Source of the DNA: Arion vulgaris | Lineage: Eukaryota; Mollusca; Gastropoda; Stylommatophora; Arionidae | Direction of reading: 5' to 3' | Assembly: GCA_020796225.1 (NCBI GenBank) | Contig: CM036753.1 | Coordinates: 79,133,441 to 79,197,440, forward strand | Length of the DNA stretch: 64,000 nucleotides | In this document: piece after piece, positions 31,370 to 43,627 of the stretch | How the letters are laid out: each line of letters starts with the position of its first letter | Numbering within the stretch: position 1 is the first letter of the stretch | Notes under the pieces: generated by a model | Told to the model about the DNA's origin: nothing | The model's input: only the letters and a program-made list of their open reading frames with translations | The model's database searches: none | Program-made: the position numbers and the translations under genes

Positions 31370-33195
31370 CATTTGTTTAGTCATAGATCATAACTTGGGA
31401 AGGTATTAAATGCAAGGCATATGTTATTAAAACAGAACAAGACAATGTTTATTTTTTCTATATTTACAATGTATACAGATTCATTATTTGAACAGACACT
31501 AGTTCTTATTATCGTCGTTAATCTTTGTCAATACTAAAACACTTTACTGAGTATTACTAAAGCTATACTATGTTTAATAGTTTGCCAAACTGCAAGAAAC
31601 ATGCAAAGTTCCACTTTGTTTAAGTCAATGACCTTCTCATAGTTCAGACAATGTCCCGTTCTATCGAACACATTTCTCACGCGACACGTTTTTTCTTTTA
31701 ACTTCTGAAATAGCTCCATCAATATTCATAGCCGTTTTAGATGGTGCTGAAATGAGAAGCCAACAGCTATAGATGGAGTATTCTCTAGTTAGAAACGTGA
31801 AGAAAGAAAACCTGTTCGATAAATTTCCAACTAACTAGCCCATCTTTCCTGATGAAAACAAGTCTGAGATCCTTCAGATAAAAACAAGGAAAAAAGGAAT
31901 GAGAACAAAGACAGGATCGTATCAATTTCTTGACATCCTGGCAAACAACACACAAAATCATTATTTAAGATGACAAATATAGACGTGGAACATTGGGGAA
32001 TAGAGTCGAATAGACAATGGTGTTGTAAAAGAGGAAGTGCCCATGTCAGATTGGATAGTCTTCAGCACACGCTTCAGGTGGCTTCTATTCATTCAAGCAA
32101 TGGATTGATTTCCATAGATATTGGTTGTTGCCTGGAGACGGCTGAAACAAACGGAGTGGCCGAACTTTCATATAGTATGAATCATACGTGGTCGTCAAAC
32201 TGTTAAGCTTTGTCCACCATATTAATCACAGATATACCTTGTCTATCTCAGGTTGTAATATAAAATTATATTATTTTCTGTAGTAGATTATTCTCTTGTT
32301 TTAGTCTCCATGTCTGTTCTTTTTTAACAAATCATTTCATTAATCCTCACTTGTTTAACCTTGTATTAACGCCGCACGGTTTAACCTATTTATAACTCCG
32401 TTCATAAACATTAATCTCAGTAATGACATGATTAACAGGACTAAGGAAAATAAGTTAGTAATGAATGGAGGGCATACTGTTGTTATCAGTTATGAGAGGA
32501 CTATCATCAAATCACTCCGGACATGTCTATATCTGTTCCGATCTTCTCCTCAACAAATCAAGCAGTATCCCGCGGCCTAACACGTCAGTTCTATGTTGAT
32601 TAATCAATCTCTTTGCATATTTGGTATGTCATTTATTTCGGGCTGTCCCAATATTGACACCCATCTCTCTCAGTCTTGTCAGCGAGTGGGACTCGTAACA
32701 CTGAAACTCTTCTGTTCGAAAAAGAGGTTTCCGCTGTTACTTAGGGATTTAATATTCTATAAGTACACAGCAATTTGTGGCGTTTCTTAGTTGACATTTA
32801 TTGACTTTGAATGCAAGGTAGCTTGAGTAAGACGTGGTATCTGAGGGGTACGATAAATAGTGTGTTTAATCAGTGAACTACAAGAACCATTAGCCTGCAA
32901 ACCCTTCCAATTATATTATCGAAGACTGAAGACATGTATTAGCAACTGTTTGTGATTCATTCTCATGAGATACCTAAACTATTTTTATTTCCGTCTTTAC
33001 ATTTGATGATATATGTTTTTCTTTGTGTTATCATTACTGTTCTAACTCTTCTGATAACGTTTTTGTTTCCTTACACTTCATTCTTCATGTTGTGATCTTT
33101 CTCGTATGTGCCCAAGTCATGGACAATGATTGGCATTGAAAGCCAACGATATGTTGGAAATTACTTCTTCATTTTCTAGCGTTCGTTCTTATCAA
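31370..33195. other. Unassigned DNA, 1.8 kb
   Basis: Several open frames of 60-80 codons (31534-31722 minus, 31970-32206 plus, 32593-32790 plus) show no recognised domain or splice pattern I trust. This is one of the longest stretches here without an identifiable repeat. Confidence 0.4.
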
Positions 33196-34155
33196 TCAAG
33201 TTAACCAATCTTTGTAGTTTGTGTCGAGGACGTCAATATGCATCTACATCCAAGTTAACCAATCTTTGTAGTTTGTGTCGAGGACGTCAATATGCATCTA
33301 CATCCAAGTTAACCAATCTTTGTAGTTTGTGTCGAGGACGTCAATATGCATCTACAACCAAGTTAACCAATCTTTGTAGTTTGTGTCGAGGACGTCAATA
33401 TGCATCTACAACCAAGTTAACCAATCTTTGTAGTTTGTGTCGAGAACGTGAATATGCACCTACATCCAAGTTAACCAATCTTTGTAGTTTGTGTCGAGAA
33501 CGTGAATACGCATCTACATCCAAGTTAACCAATCTTTGTAGTTTGTGTCGAGAACGTGAATACGCATCTACATCCAAGTTAACCAATCTTTGTAGTTTGT
33601 GTCGAGAACGTGAATACGCATCTACATCCAAGTTAACCAATCTTTATGATCTGTGTAGTTTGTGTCGAGGAAAGTGAATACGCATCTACATCCAAGTTAA
33701 CCAATCTTTGTGATCTGTGTAGTTTGTGTCGAGAACGTGAATACGCACTACACCAAGTTAACCAATCTTTGTGATCTGTGTAGTTTGTGTCGAGAACGTG
33801 AATACGCATCTACAACCAAGTTAACCAATCTTTGTGATCTGTGTAGTTTGTGTCGAGAACGTGAATACGCATCTACATCCAAGTTAACCAATCTTTGTGA
33901 TCTGTGTAGTTTGTGTCGAGAACGTGAATAGCACTACATCCAAGTTAACCAATCTTTGTGATCTGTGTAGTTTGTGTCGAGAACGTGAATACGCATCTAC
34001 ATCCAAGTTAACCAATCTTTTGATCTGTTATTTGAGCGCTCATAGTTACCATCTTTGATCTGTAGTGTGTCGAGAACGTGAATAGCATCTACATCCAAGT
34101 TAACCAGTCTTTGTGATCTGTTTAGTTTGTGTCGAGGACGTCAATACGCACCTAC
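33185..34155. repeat. 54/63-bp minisatellite of SINE-like origin
   Basis: About sixteen units. From 33201 to 33650 the unit is 54 bp (ttaaccaatctttgtagttt, then gtgtcgag and acgtgaatacgcatctac). From about 33650 a 9-bp tgatctgtg insertion makes 63-bp units. Both periods are multiples of three, so a 152-codon plus frame and an 81-codon minus frame stay open. The first unit is preceded by gcgttcgttcttatcaa, which resembles the SINE-1 3' region (gttcgttctttacgacca), and a single diverged unit lies at 61590. The last units are ragged. Confidence 0.93.
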
Positions 34156-34544
34156 ATCACGTAGGATAGGCTCAAACGACAATTTTTGAACTATGGAAAT
34201 TAGCAATTATCGTTTGATGTCGAGTAATGTTATTGGTTATGTTCCGACAGTATTTTTGACTAAGTCTTGAATAGGAACACATGATATAAACTTGTTTATA
34301 ATAATGTAAAATGCGACTAAAGTCTATGATGTTCACTGTTTCAACCTCCTACATCTATTCCCGAGTACATTATAGACATCTGCTTTTGTTTGGTGGCAGC
34401 TGTTTCTGCTTCTGAAAATATTGACCGATTTTACATTATAGAAAAACGGAAACACCTGTCGAAACAATTCAAGCAATCATCCGACGTCAGAATATTGTTT
34501 ACTTTCCAATTTTATACAGCTGTCGTATGTTACCTGTGGGCGTC
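34156..34544. other. Unassigned DNA
   Basis: No feature recognised. Confidence 0.45.
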
Positions 34545-34735
34545 TGTGGGTGTCTGTGGCTTAGCGGTATGGGGTTATAATCACTCGATCACAACCCGAG
34601 TGTATCTGGTTCTAACTTCGCAGCGGGTATTTAGGAAGCAAATTTATTCCCGTGGATTTTTGCGAACACTAAAAATATACATCATAGTTCTGAAAGCAAT
34701 GGCACACTACTAAACGTATAAACGGTGTATAATCT
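34545..34735 (+). mobile_element. SINE-4/5 copy, diverged
   Basis: The head starts gtctgtggcttagcggtatg, which is like SINE-5, but continues actcgatcacaacccgagtg and tggttctaacttcgcagcgg, as in SINE-4. The body holds ggaagcaaatttattcccgt, gcaatggcacactactaaac and gtataaacggtgt. Mixed features suggest an intermediate or recombinant copy. Confidence 0.8.
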
Positions 34736-35534
34736 AGTACTGATGTTTTTCCATCCAAGCCTCTAGTAGCCTCTCCTTGTTACTTTTCTTATTTTACACG
34801 ATCATTTCATCTCTGTTGTCATTTTTTTCAATTTGTTGGTAAGTGTCCAGTTTTGACGCTGGTATCACAAAGTTCAAATGAAGATCGCAATGTATAATAT
34901 AGCTTACTGCTTGTAGCAGTTTGTTTGGCTGTTTTCTTTATATTTAAATGTGATCCACTTAATATCTCTTTCTCAGACATCAAATCAATATTTAGGTTTT
35001 ATTTAATAATGTACCTACAGAAATGTATATTCCTAATGTAAATGGTGTCCATGAAAGCAATAGGAAACTTCAATAATATATTAAAAGACATTTCAAGTGA
35101 AATCCAGATCAACAATAATCTCAGGAAAAGAGTTTTATAATGTCATCCTAACGTAAGATTGATGATCAACCACAGTTACAGATTACACTTCTAACATAAA
35201 AGTACAAAAATGAAACATGAATTAACTTCCAATTCTATAAATTCTAGAGACGAAACAGTTCGCTGGTTAGAGCTTGTATTTTCTACACGGGTGGTTAAGT
35301 TATGATCACCAGTTAAAGTGAGATTACTCTACCACACATACGACTTTTAAGTCAACCCCAAACAGCTATCAGGTCGAACAAGTCTCAACTAGTTACTAGA
35401 GAAACACTGGCAAATAAAGACTGTTGGTTTAATATTAAACTTGTACCTTTGATCAACTAGACAACACGGGCTTAACACAGTATCCCGATGTGCCATATAA
35501 TATAATAATCTATCTATCTATATATATCCTCTTC
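34736..35534. other. Unassigned AT-rich DNA
   Basis: About 0.8 kb with nothing recognised except a tatctatctatatata run near 35510. Confidence 0.45.
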
Positions 35535-35745
35535 GTGTTCCGATTGACACATAATCTTCCATAAGAGACCCACTGTTGCCGTTCTGCTGCCTTTCTACCA
35601 ACCGTCTCCCACGTCAGACAACACTCCTTCAACTCTCTCCCCACCGTTCTTCTCCATGTTTCCTTTGGATGTTCAGAATTTCTCTTCCCATCCGCTGTCC
35701 ATCTGAGAGTTGTTCTAGCCAATGCCCCTCCCCTCAATGGCATAC
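35535..35745 (-). mobile_element. LINE-B-type 3' end, minus strand
   Basis: Minus-strand tail ARTTLRWTADGKRNSEHPKE, TWRRTVGRELKECCLTWETV, GRKAAERQQWVSYGRL. It parallels the LINE-B end at about 49840-49990 (TALRWTPEGRRKRGRPKTTW and on). A clean 89-codon frame remains, but it lacks the RT palm. Confidence 0.85.
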
Positions 35746-35869
35746 GACATACATGCACATGCACACATAAGACATACATGAACTCTTTTATTTCTTTTTT
35801 GTTTTATTGATGCTACACATATATTATCTTATCTTATCTTAACCATATTTGCCGGGAAGCGACGTGGGG

Positions 35870-36005
35870 AGAGTTAGTTTTCTATCTTGTGCCAGGTGTG
35901 TTGCGCTTCATGTTGTCAGTCCATGCTTTCGCAGGGACTCTGAGATGTTATCTATCCATCGTGTTCTTGGCCTGCCTCGTGTTCTGCGCCTTGAGCGTCG
36001 ATTAT
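35870..36005 (-). mobile_element. LINE-F-like tail fragment, minus strand
   Basis: The minus strand reads RRTRGRPRTRWIDNISESLR, KHGLTT, a stop, SATHLAQD. It is colinear with LINE-F (GRPRKRWIDNIKTTLHKHGY). Confidence 0.78.
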
Positions 36006-36149
36006 TACACATATATTAATAGTGTAAATCTAAACTTTATTAAATCCATTAGAATCATCCTGCATAATGTTCTGACAGGTGGATGTTTTAAAAAAACACA
36101 CCGACCAAATAGCAACTGCCAACAAGATGCTAAGCCTAACGGCAAAAGA

Positions 36150-36420
36150 GCAGAGAGGGACAACAGAAAAAACAAGATTTTACCCTGATTAGTTTAAGAA
36201 AGAGAAAATTGAGATATTTTGAACATATAAAAGACATGAAGGTTCTGGAGAAGACCATCATGGAAGGAGGCATATCGGCAAAGAGAATAAGAGGAAGACC
36301 ACGAAGAAGATGGATTCAGGATGTATCTGATGGTTTGAACATGACGGCTGAAGAGGCAGGACATCTGGCCTAGAGAGAGAAATTCCGGAGAACTGTTGGG
36401 GTGGCAAAGTTCTGCTCAGG
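36150..36420 (+). mobile_element. LINE-G 3' end, copy 2
   Basis: Tail blocks: ISLRKRKLRYFEHIKDM, GISAKRIRGRPRRRWIQDVS, DGLNMTAEEAGHLA, a stop, and REKFRRTVGVAKF. Apart from one stop it is nearly open and clearer than copy 1 at 16800. Confidence 0.85.
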
Positions 36421-36969
36421 ACAAGCTATTTAATGATTATGATAATCAGTAAGTTACAGACATACATAGTAAAATATAAACAAATAACATACATATGTCG
36501 CTTAGAGATGGGATTAGCTCTAATCATATGAAATTCTTTAGCTGGTATAAGATTACTAATCGATATCATAAAATATTGCTGGCAGGAAGTAGTTTTGCGT
36601 GATATATTTGCAACAATGAATTAGAGCCATATCGTATTCATTTTTGTAATTAGGTTTTATAGCAGACAATTTAGGAAGTATAGCATTGACATACTCAAAT
36701 AGAATTGCTCGTATGCAAACTTTGACTATTTCTGTTCTTTTAATTTGTTCGTAAGCTTGATTTTTCCCTCTTCCCTCCCTCCTACACGTTATTATTATAT
36801 TATTCACCTATTGTTTTCTGTTACATATGGTATGCAAACAAACTGGCCATACCGCCCTATCCTGATTAACTCCTTCAATCTATTCTATAGAATTGTGTTC
36901 GATATTTCTCGCATCCCTCAGTAAAGTTTTGTGTCGTGGTTTCCTTATATTTAACCGATTGCCCCTCCC
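36421..36969. other. Unassigned AT-rich DNA
   Basis: No feature recognised. Confidence 0.45.
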
Positions 36970-37105
36970 TCGCATCTTTAACCCCAGCTGGGGCACATAT
37001 CTCTAACCAACTCATTCCAAGTCATCCTATCTTTATCTATATCTTGCAGATCTTCATATGTGGTCCGTACATCGTTAATTTTTGTCTAAAAATCTCGTCT
37101 TCGTG
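36970..37105 (-). mobile_element. LINE-A-family C-terminal tail, minus strand
   Basis: The minus strand reads TYEDLQDIDKDRMTWNELVR, DMCPSWG and a stop, matching the LINE-A end (ELQEIARDRKTWHELVEGLC). Upstream coding is lost into an (AT)n run at about 37100. Confidence 0.8.
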
Positions 37106-37329
37106 TAATATATATATATTTAAAATTCGTTTTTCCTGTGGTCTCAAGAAATGCCTCTTCTTGTTACATTCTCCTCCAGTTTTCTTAAGGAATGTGCTAG
37201 TGTCAATTCTTGAACTCCCGGTTCACTTTGTTAGGTCTTCTTTTCTCTGCTTATGGTTTCTCATTTTTTACCTATCATGTTACCTCATGCAATTTTTTTG
37301 GGTCTAGATTATCATTATGTAGTTTGTCC

Positions 37330-37600
37330 ATGTCAGAACTTGACTCCCATTACAGCAGCTCTTGTCCTGTGTAGGGTGTCCAGTGTCTGTAGGCAGTTAC
37401 GCTCAACTCTTCTATGACATCTTACACCCATCTTCTCTTTTTCGAACTCTCTCTAGTTTGTCCGGTATCACACCTACCAGCGTTATCTTCTCCAATGAAT
37501 CATGTCGTTCTAAATGTCCACAATATTTCATTTGTTTTTCTTGTTTTTTTTCCTTTTTTATCAATGACCTCTCTTCAACTTAAAGATGTTGCAAAATGGA
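37330..37600 (-). mobile_element. Probable LINE tail, decayed, minus strand
   Basis: Residual order: EILWTFRTT, FIGEDNAGRCDTGQ, RESSKKRRWV, VIEELSVTAYRHWTPYTGQE. This fits the basic-block and W-rich C-terminus seen in other LINE tails, but frames are broken and I could not assign a family. Confidence 0.5.
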
Positions 37601-38455
37601 TGTATTTGTTATTTTTCTGTTCATGGTATTTTGAGTAACTCTTCTGTAGTACTTGCATTAAAATGATTTAATGTATGTTCACTTGTTTTACTAATAATTT
37701 ATGCCTCACAGTCATTCATTGCAATGGAGAAATTACTTCTTGACAATAGCATGTCGGTTTTTTCATTTCTTCAAGAAAAGGACAGCATACCCAACAATAG
37801 CTCCGACTTGTCCACCATATCATCAAAGCGCCAACCACTTTGACCAATACTCCTCCACGGTATTCTCTTCATGAACAGAGCAGTACAAGGTAACATCTTT
37901 GTCCCTGTATACAGACAGAAGGACCGTCTTGTTTTAGATCGCTAGTTTCATTGCGACAACGTCCGTGTTTATATGGTCGATTAGCTGATAAAGCATATAT
38001 CTTTCTGTCTTTTCTTCTTTCTTTAGTAACATCAAGTATGTGTGAGATTTAGTGAAACTCAATTGTCAACATAACACAAACCAATCAAAGGCGTTCACAA
38101 AATAAGAGTGTAAGTGGAGATCAGAAAAAGGTGTACTACTCAAGAGAGAGAGAGAGATAGAGGGAGAAAGAGAGAGACAAAAACAGAGATAAAGAGAGAG
38201 ATAGGACTGATATTTGTTGCATAGCTGAGAGATAGGTTTTATGCACTCAGAGCATTTACCATTCGTCGGTGTGCTCTGTGCTGTCACTTTTTGGATCCCT
38301 CCTGCTTCCTGTCCTTTGTCAGTCCTTCAATTTTAACCAGTCCTGCTTGGTTAGACTTTGCAGGAGATATTCTGCTGGCATACCATGAAGCATCATGCGA
38401 ACACACATACCTTGCTAAAGTTTTGAATAAATGTTGTTTTTGGTCTTTTTTTCCG
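37601..38455. other. Unassigned DNA with a (GA)n-rich stretch
   Basis: A GA-rich run (gagagagagagata and similar) lies at about 38138-38205. Nothing else recognised. Confidence 0.45.
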
Positions 38456-38459
38456 ATCC

Positions 38460-38645
38460 AGAAGCACTTGAGCTTTCAGCTCTTCGGCTAGGTGCCATGG
38501 ACATCGTAACCCTTCGGTTCGGTGCACGAACACCGTGAATCTGGGGAACCTGTGGCTTTTCTGCCAGTCCGCGGAATTGAACCCGCACACACAGAGGACT
38601 AGTCGCCCGCAGTCCAACGCGCTACGAACACGCTGGGCAGGCGGG
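38460..38645 (-). mobile_element. tRNA-derived SINE-like element, single copy
   Basis: On the minus strand a tRNA-like head shows gttcgtagcgcgttggactg (A-box-like), then a tgtgtgcgggttcaattccg B box. The body continues ggttccccagattcacggtg and ctcaagtgcttctggatcgg, towards an A-rich aaaaaaagaccaaaaacaac. It does not match SINE-1 to 6. Acceptor pairing is poor, so it is not a functional tRNA. Confidence 0.6.
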
Positions 38646-38944
38646 CGAATAAATGTTTAGAATACTCGGTTAAAACCTATAAAATTAACTGAAATGTTTT
38701 TCTTTAAAAGACGAGAGAAAATAAATTCGGAAGAGACTAGCTTTATAGCACACAAAAATTGCCAGCATACTAAGTGATAACACGGAAAGATTAGATTGCG
38801 AATGTCCACGATCGTCTGAGACATGCTGTTATTGCACATCATGATGATTGTAATTATATAAAAAGGGGGAAGACTGCAGTAAAACTTGGTAAATAGCAAA
38901 ACACGTACAAACAAAGTACTATAGTTTTACAAAATACAGAAACA
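38646..38944. other. Unassigned DNA
   Basis: No feature recognised. Confidence 0.45.
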
Positions 38945-39020
38945 GTGACGATAAACAGCAATGTTTCGACCAAAAGGCCTTTATCAAGCAAACGACACAA
39001 CAGGAGTGACGAATTAAAGA
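38945..39020 (-). mobile_element. Possible Penelope-like terminal fragment
   Basis: The minus strand reads cttgataaaggccttttggt then cgaaacattgctgttta. A stem-forming aaggcct..ggtcgaaac motif of this kind is, from memory, frequent at the ends of Penelope-like and related retroelements. No coding part is present. Confidence 0.3.
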
Positions 39021-39102
39021 GAACACTATCTAATGAACTGGAAATATAAACGAATAACGAAATTAGTGCAACACAAAACTAGAAGTGGAAAAGAAGAGAA
39101 AC

Positions 39103-40404
39103 GGGGTCAAAGGCTCATGAGGTCATGGTGGTAACATGAGCCAGGGTTAGCGAGGGGCGCGCTAACCAAGACCCTGCCCCAACCTCCACGCGGTGACCCG
39201 GGAAACAGACTATGGTTCCGGTCTGGCTAAGAGGGGCAGGGATCGGGAGAGAAAACTACTGGTAGTGGTAGCGGTGCAAGTACGAATACACGATAAAGAT
39301 ACATACAAACAAAATGCACTAATCTCCTGACCGATGTCCAACAAGATATTGCCCAAGTCCCTGAACGCAAAGAAACAGCAACGAAACGTCTCAGACATGG
39401 ATGAGAGGTGCATCCAGTGACCAAACGTATGCCCACGTAGGGCGAAGCTCGAAGCCCTGAGGAGGGGCAAACATTGCCAGCCCGTCGGCAAGAATAAATA
39501 AGACAGGACCGTAACGAATAAAAGTCTACCCTCGTGTTGGTGCGAGAGAAGATTGCAGCTGACCTAGCATTGGTAGCCTGGTGCAGACACATGTACTGGG
39601 CAAGGTTTGCCGAGCGCAAAGAACAAGTTGCGTTTAGTGCATAACGAAACTACCCGCCCTGGGAAAACCGTGCAAGGTACTGTGCGACTAAAAATTAACA
39701 TCCCCGGAAGAACTGAGGTTGGTGATTCCTAACGGGACTGCCAGCCATGGGGCAACCGGGCAATGTTCGATTGCAGTCGTAACTAACATCCCGGAATAAC
39801 TGGGGCGGGTGATGGCGGCGAGCGAAAAACCCACAGTTACGCTGATAGCGCCGACTGAAACGACCCTCTACATTGTTTGTACTCGGCCCCATGCCAGTGC
39901 TTTCGACGTAAATTGCAAATTGCCACGTACCAATGCGCGTCTAGAAAAGGCTGAGAATGTTCCTTCTCCGGATCAGACTCAAAAATGTACGGTAAAGCAA
40001 GGCCGACAATGTACGGACCTGACAGGAAGTCCGGGTCTGAACATTGGCGAAGGCCGATACTTTACACGGTGTCTTATACGAGTAAGACGCCGTCCGAGGA
40101 TAAGCTTACAAGCCCCGAGAAATATTTCTCAGTCAGAACGGGCATGAACAGCGTAACTCACTGTCCCGGCGTAGATCACAAAGCCCAAAAATACGGCAAA
40201 GCTGATCGTACCCTAGGGAAAGCTCACCTTAGTAAATCAAAAGCTGGCTGAAAACGAACACCCCACCGAAGGATAAGCAACTGGGCTCCAATAGGTGCTG
40301 AAGGCTGGTGCACGTACAATACGTTCGGACGTTTGGCTGTTTATATATCACAATGAGAATGATTAAAACAGGCCTAGAACGATCGAAGAAGAAGAAGAAG
40401 AAGA
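39103..40404 (+). repeat. Long GC-rich repeat R1, copy 2
   Basis: The 5' part (ggggtcaaagg, aagaccctgccccaacctcc, acgcggtgacc, ttccggtctggctaagaggg) and the 3' part (aacaccccaccgaaggataa, gctggtgcacgtac, ggcctagaacgatcg) match R1 copy 1 in the same order. The length is similar (about 1.30 against 1.36 kb), but the middle differs. It ends in a (GAA)n tail at 40386-40404, as retroposed elements do. An internal repeat is visible: acatccccggaagaactgag near 39700 recurs as acatcccggaataactgggg near 39786. Confidence 0.6.
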
Positions 40405-40519
40405 GAAACAATATACAATCAAGTGAAAATATAAATTATATATATGAAGCAAATACACATATAGATTACAAGGCATGAGATGAGAAGATATATATATATA
40501 TATTGCTCGTGTAATGCAA

Positions 40520-40765
40520 GGGCCCGCAATTGAAGCAAGGAATAGTACCACTGCCACCTACAAGACATATCGAGAGAGACGACTCATGTAGGACCGAAGG
40601 AAGCTACCCAAGTAAAAATAAAAAAACATCGTATAAATCTGATGTGCTGGCATAACTGACATAACTGGCACAACGTATAATCGCTCTTAGGCTCAGATCA
40701 CATACAAATCACACAGAGTGGTTAACAAATATTCGATGTAGAGCGCTCAAAGAAGAAGATATATA
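40520..40765 (+). mobile_element. SINE-2 copy, plus strand
   Basis: aggaatagtaccactgccac, ctacaagacatatcgag (core mutated), gctacccaagtaaaaa, aactggcacaacgtataatc, gctcttaggctcagatcaca, agagcgctcaaagaagaaga. The core gcgactgagg block is degraded. Confidence 0.82.
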
Positions 40766-41418
40766 TATATGACATCATGTGCTATTTTGCTCAATTACGG
40801 AGTGTCAAATAACACTATTAACATGCTATCTCATCTTCAAAAGGTGAATAAGTTCAGTTGTTATAATCAATCAAACTGCACGAGATTAGCAAACGAACAT
40901 TAAACTACACTTGGTATTTAAGAATATTACAGCATTTTTAAAAAATACATCATGTTACGTCTAATTTTTCAATGAAAAAATATTTCCAAGATTTCAATTA
41001 TTTATAACCGCTAAGAGGACAACATGGGATGATAAAAAGTAATAATTTACTGAACGAACCAAGTGTATATTTCATGCTTCGTATGTTTTCCTTATTACAG
41101 ATTAGACAAACTGGCAACATAAATTAGATGTTTCAGTGTTAGTTGGAAATGATGGATTTGAATGTTAGATTCCAGATTTCAGTTTAATGTGATAATCATG
41201 ACGATATGATATGTTTTATCAACCACAAATTGAGGATTAAGGTTTCGTTATAAATAGTAACCGATGGTTGTGTTAACAATAAATCGTGTGGAGGAAGAAA
41301 ATGTATAACTTTAAGATTTGGTATAATGAGTAGATAGTTTGAATTCTGAAAGATTTCAGCAAAAAGAATATTTTGAAATAAATAATTTCTCTGTAGTTTG
41401 TGAAATTATCTGATTACT
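40766..41418. other. Unassigned AT-rich DNA
   Basis: No feature recognised. Confidence 0.45.
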
Positions 41419-41668
41419 TTTTTCTTCTTCGAACGCTCCATATCGACCACTTGTTAACCATTCTTTGTGATTTGTATGTGATCCGAGCCTAATAGTGGTT
41501 GTACGTTGTGCCAGTTATGCGCCTGCCAGATCATCCTATTTCAGCGAGGCTTTTTATTTACTAGGAAGTTTCCTAGGCCCCTAAATCAGTCGCATCTTAC
41601 GACATGCCTTGTAGATTGCAGTGTTACTATTCTTTGCTCCCCTTGTGAGCCCCGTCAGCACACAGGCG
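41419..41668 (-). mobile_element. SINE-2 copy, minus strand
   Basis: It begins with cttcttcgaacgctccatat, then tgatttgtatgtgatccgag, gttgtgccagttatgcgcct, tttatttactaggaagtttc, gtcgcatcttacgacatgcc and gctccccttgtgagccccgt at the 5' end of the element. Confidence 0.9.
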
Positions 41669-42117
41669 AACACTTATATTCAAAAGCACATATATATTTT
41701 TACCATTGTTTTATTAAATGTCCATACTTCACACTCATACGTTGTCACTTGGAATATGCATTGTCTTAGTATTCTTATCTTTTTCAATCCTCTAAGTAAG
41801 TAAAGTTTAGTAAAGGAACCCTTTCATACTTCGTGGTATATAGGGCAATACAGTGTTAGGCTTGTATCGTTCATTGACCGTCGGCACACCATGTGTGATG
41901 TGGTCAGCATCACGCCGGCCGCCTTTACTTTCCCAGAACATTTCCGGTACCCAATTGAGGCTGGGTCGACCAGAGCCGTCGCGGTTCAATCCTCTACTGA
42001 TTAGAAATGCTGCTAAATGAAAAGTTGATGAACATACAATAATATTTATAATAAACAATATAATTAAACCATAAACTGTTTAAAATTATGCAGTAAAGAA
42101 TTGTTAAAATACATCAT
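41669..42117. other. Unassigned DNA
   Basis: An 83-codon minus frame (41807-42058) is unrecognised. Nothing else found. Confidence 0.4.
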
Positions 42118-42385
42118 CATCATCAGGTGCCGTCTCCACATTGAAAGTTGGCTGCAATGAATCTCCAGCATCCTCTGTCTTTCGCCTTGGTGTTGCACAT
42201 TGCCAGACTGTAACCTGTCCATTTCTTAAAGTTTCCCTCCCTCTTATCTCTCGGTCTTCCTCTTGCTCTTCCCCCCTCAACTTTCCTCTCTTGTAACATT
42301 TTATCATGAGTCATGTCTATTTATGTGCCCAAAATATTTTATTTGTCTGAATTTTATTTCTCTTAATAATCGTTTCTTCATGCCT
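42118..42385 (-). mobile_element. LINE-J 3' end, copy 2
   Basis: Minus strand: MLQERKVEGGRARGRPRDKR, EGNFKKWTGYSLAMCNTKAK, DRGCWRFIAANFQCGDGT and a stop beside the GATGATGATG run. Two overlapping frames show one frameshift. This is the cleaner of the two LINE-J tails. Confidence 0.87.
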
Positions 42386-42479
42386 AGTTTTCCTAAATCT
42401 TGTTTATTTGTCTATATTTACTAGTTTATATAAAATATATATCATCATGTTATAGACAAATGAGTTCTATGCGAGTAGA

Positions 42480-43105
42480 TAACCGTTGCCAAAAACATTG
42501 ATTAGAAATCAGAACGATTATGAGAAATTGATTACGAGAGTTAAGTTTGGACATGCCAGACATGATATTCTTCGTGGTAGAGAGCGAAGACATAGATATC
42601 AACTTCTCATGGGTACACAGAGCAAATGTGCTATAAGATGGCTGCTGCGGCAGAGAGTGTCACAGAGATGTGGTTTTATAGAAGAATGATGAGAATCTCA
42701 GTAACTACTAAAATGACTAGTGGGGAAGTGCTGAATGAGGTCAAGACACAAAGAAAGCTTATCATCAATTTAAGAAAGAGGCAACCATCATTTTTCATGT
42801 GATGAAAAAGGGAGATTTATAACACATTGTTATAAATGGCAGGGAAACCATCTAAGAAAGAGGCAACCATCATTTTTCGGGCATGTGATGAAAAAGGGAG
42901 ATTTATAACACATTGTAACAACTGGTAAAATCGAGGGTAGACAAGACAGAGGAAGACAGAGAGATACAATTTTGGATAGCCTGACGTCATGAAACGGAAG
43001 AGCGTCAACATATGAAATAAAAGCAAACACCAGAGACTGAGATTTGTGGAGATACATGGTCGCCTACGTCAGCCGGCACGACACCTGATGATTATGCTGC
43101 AGCGA
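42480..43105 (+). mobile_element. LINE-E 3' end with 82-bp duplication
   Basis: Tail blocks: FYRRMMRISVTTKMTSGEVL-like (42675-42730), KTQRKLIINLRKRQPSFF, GHVMKKGDL, VTTGKIEGRQDRGRQRDTIL, then DLWRYMVAYVSRHDT-like end at about 43085 and gatgatta. The segment starting taagaaagaggcaacc is repeated (42771 and 42853, period 82). Confidence 0.87.
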
Positions 43106-43627
43106 AGGCTAGAGCACGAATGGTAATGCCTAATGTGCCATGACGCCGCTCGAGCAACATAACATAACATTGATTAGAAATTCTTAACAGTCGATTTTGA
43201 ATTTCAGGATGATACTTGATCATATCTAATCTTCATCTAAATACTCATCCGCACATTATTTGCACAATCACAGAGCTCCAAAAGGTTCAATGAACCTGCA
43301 ACCACTGTACGTAATAAAGCCATTTGTTCATTCGTGCATTTTAGATTACCATGCCAACGATAGCTGGATCCAATCAGACACAAGTTTTCCAGTCTGCAGA
43401 AAATTGGAAGGTAATGTAACGGAACTAAATGTCTGATATAATCTCTGCTAAAACAACATGCTTAGAAAGAAGTGAATTTGTTATTTATTTCAGCTTTAGC
43501 AGCATCTGTATATAAATGAACTAAGAGTGTGCGAGTTATCTGGACAATAAGATTTAACTGTTACACAAATATATATGTCTTCTTCATTATGTTGGAAATA
43601 TGATTAGTTGCCAAGGGTATTACATAC
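43106..43627. other. Unassigned DNA
   Basis: No feature recognised. Confidence 0.45.

Noticed and set aside
33219..33677. A 152-codon open frame with an 18-residue repeat rich in Cys, Arg and Leu
   Set aside because: It exactly follows the 54/63-bp array, is also open on the minus strand, has no promoter or splice context, and the unit resembles a SINE tail.
33185..34155. A CRISPR-like array (regular repeats)
   Set aside because: Units are contiguous with no unique spacers, no cas genes exist, and the window is animal-type DNA.
35822..35842. A repeated tatcttatctta run as a possible telomere-like repeat
   Set aside because: Only a few irregular copies and no TTAGGG-type arrays anywhere in the window.
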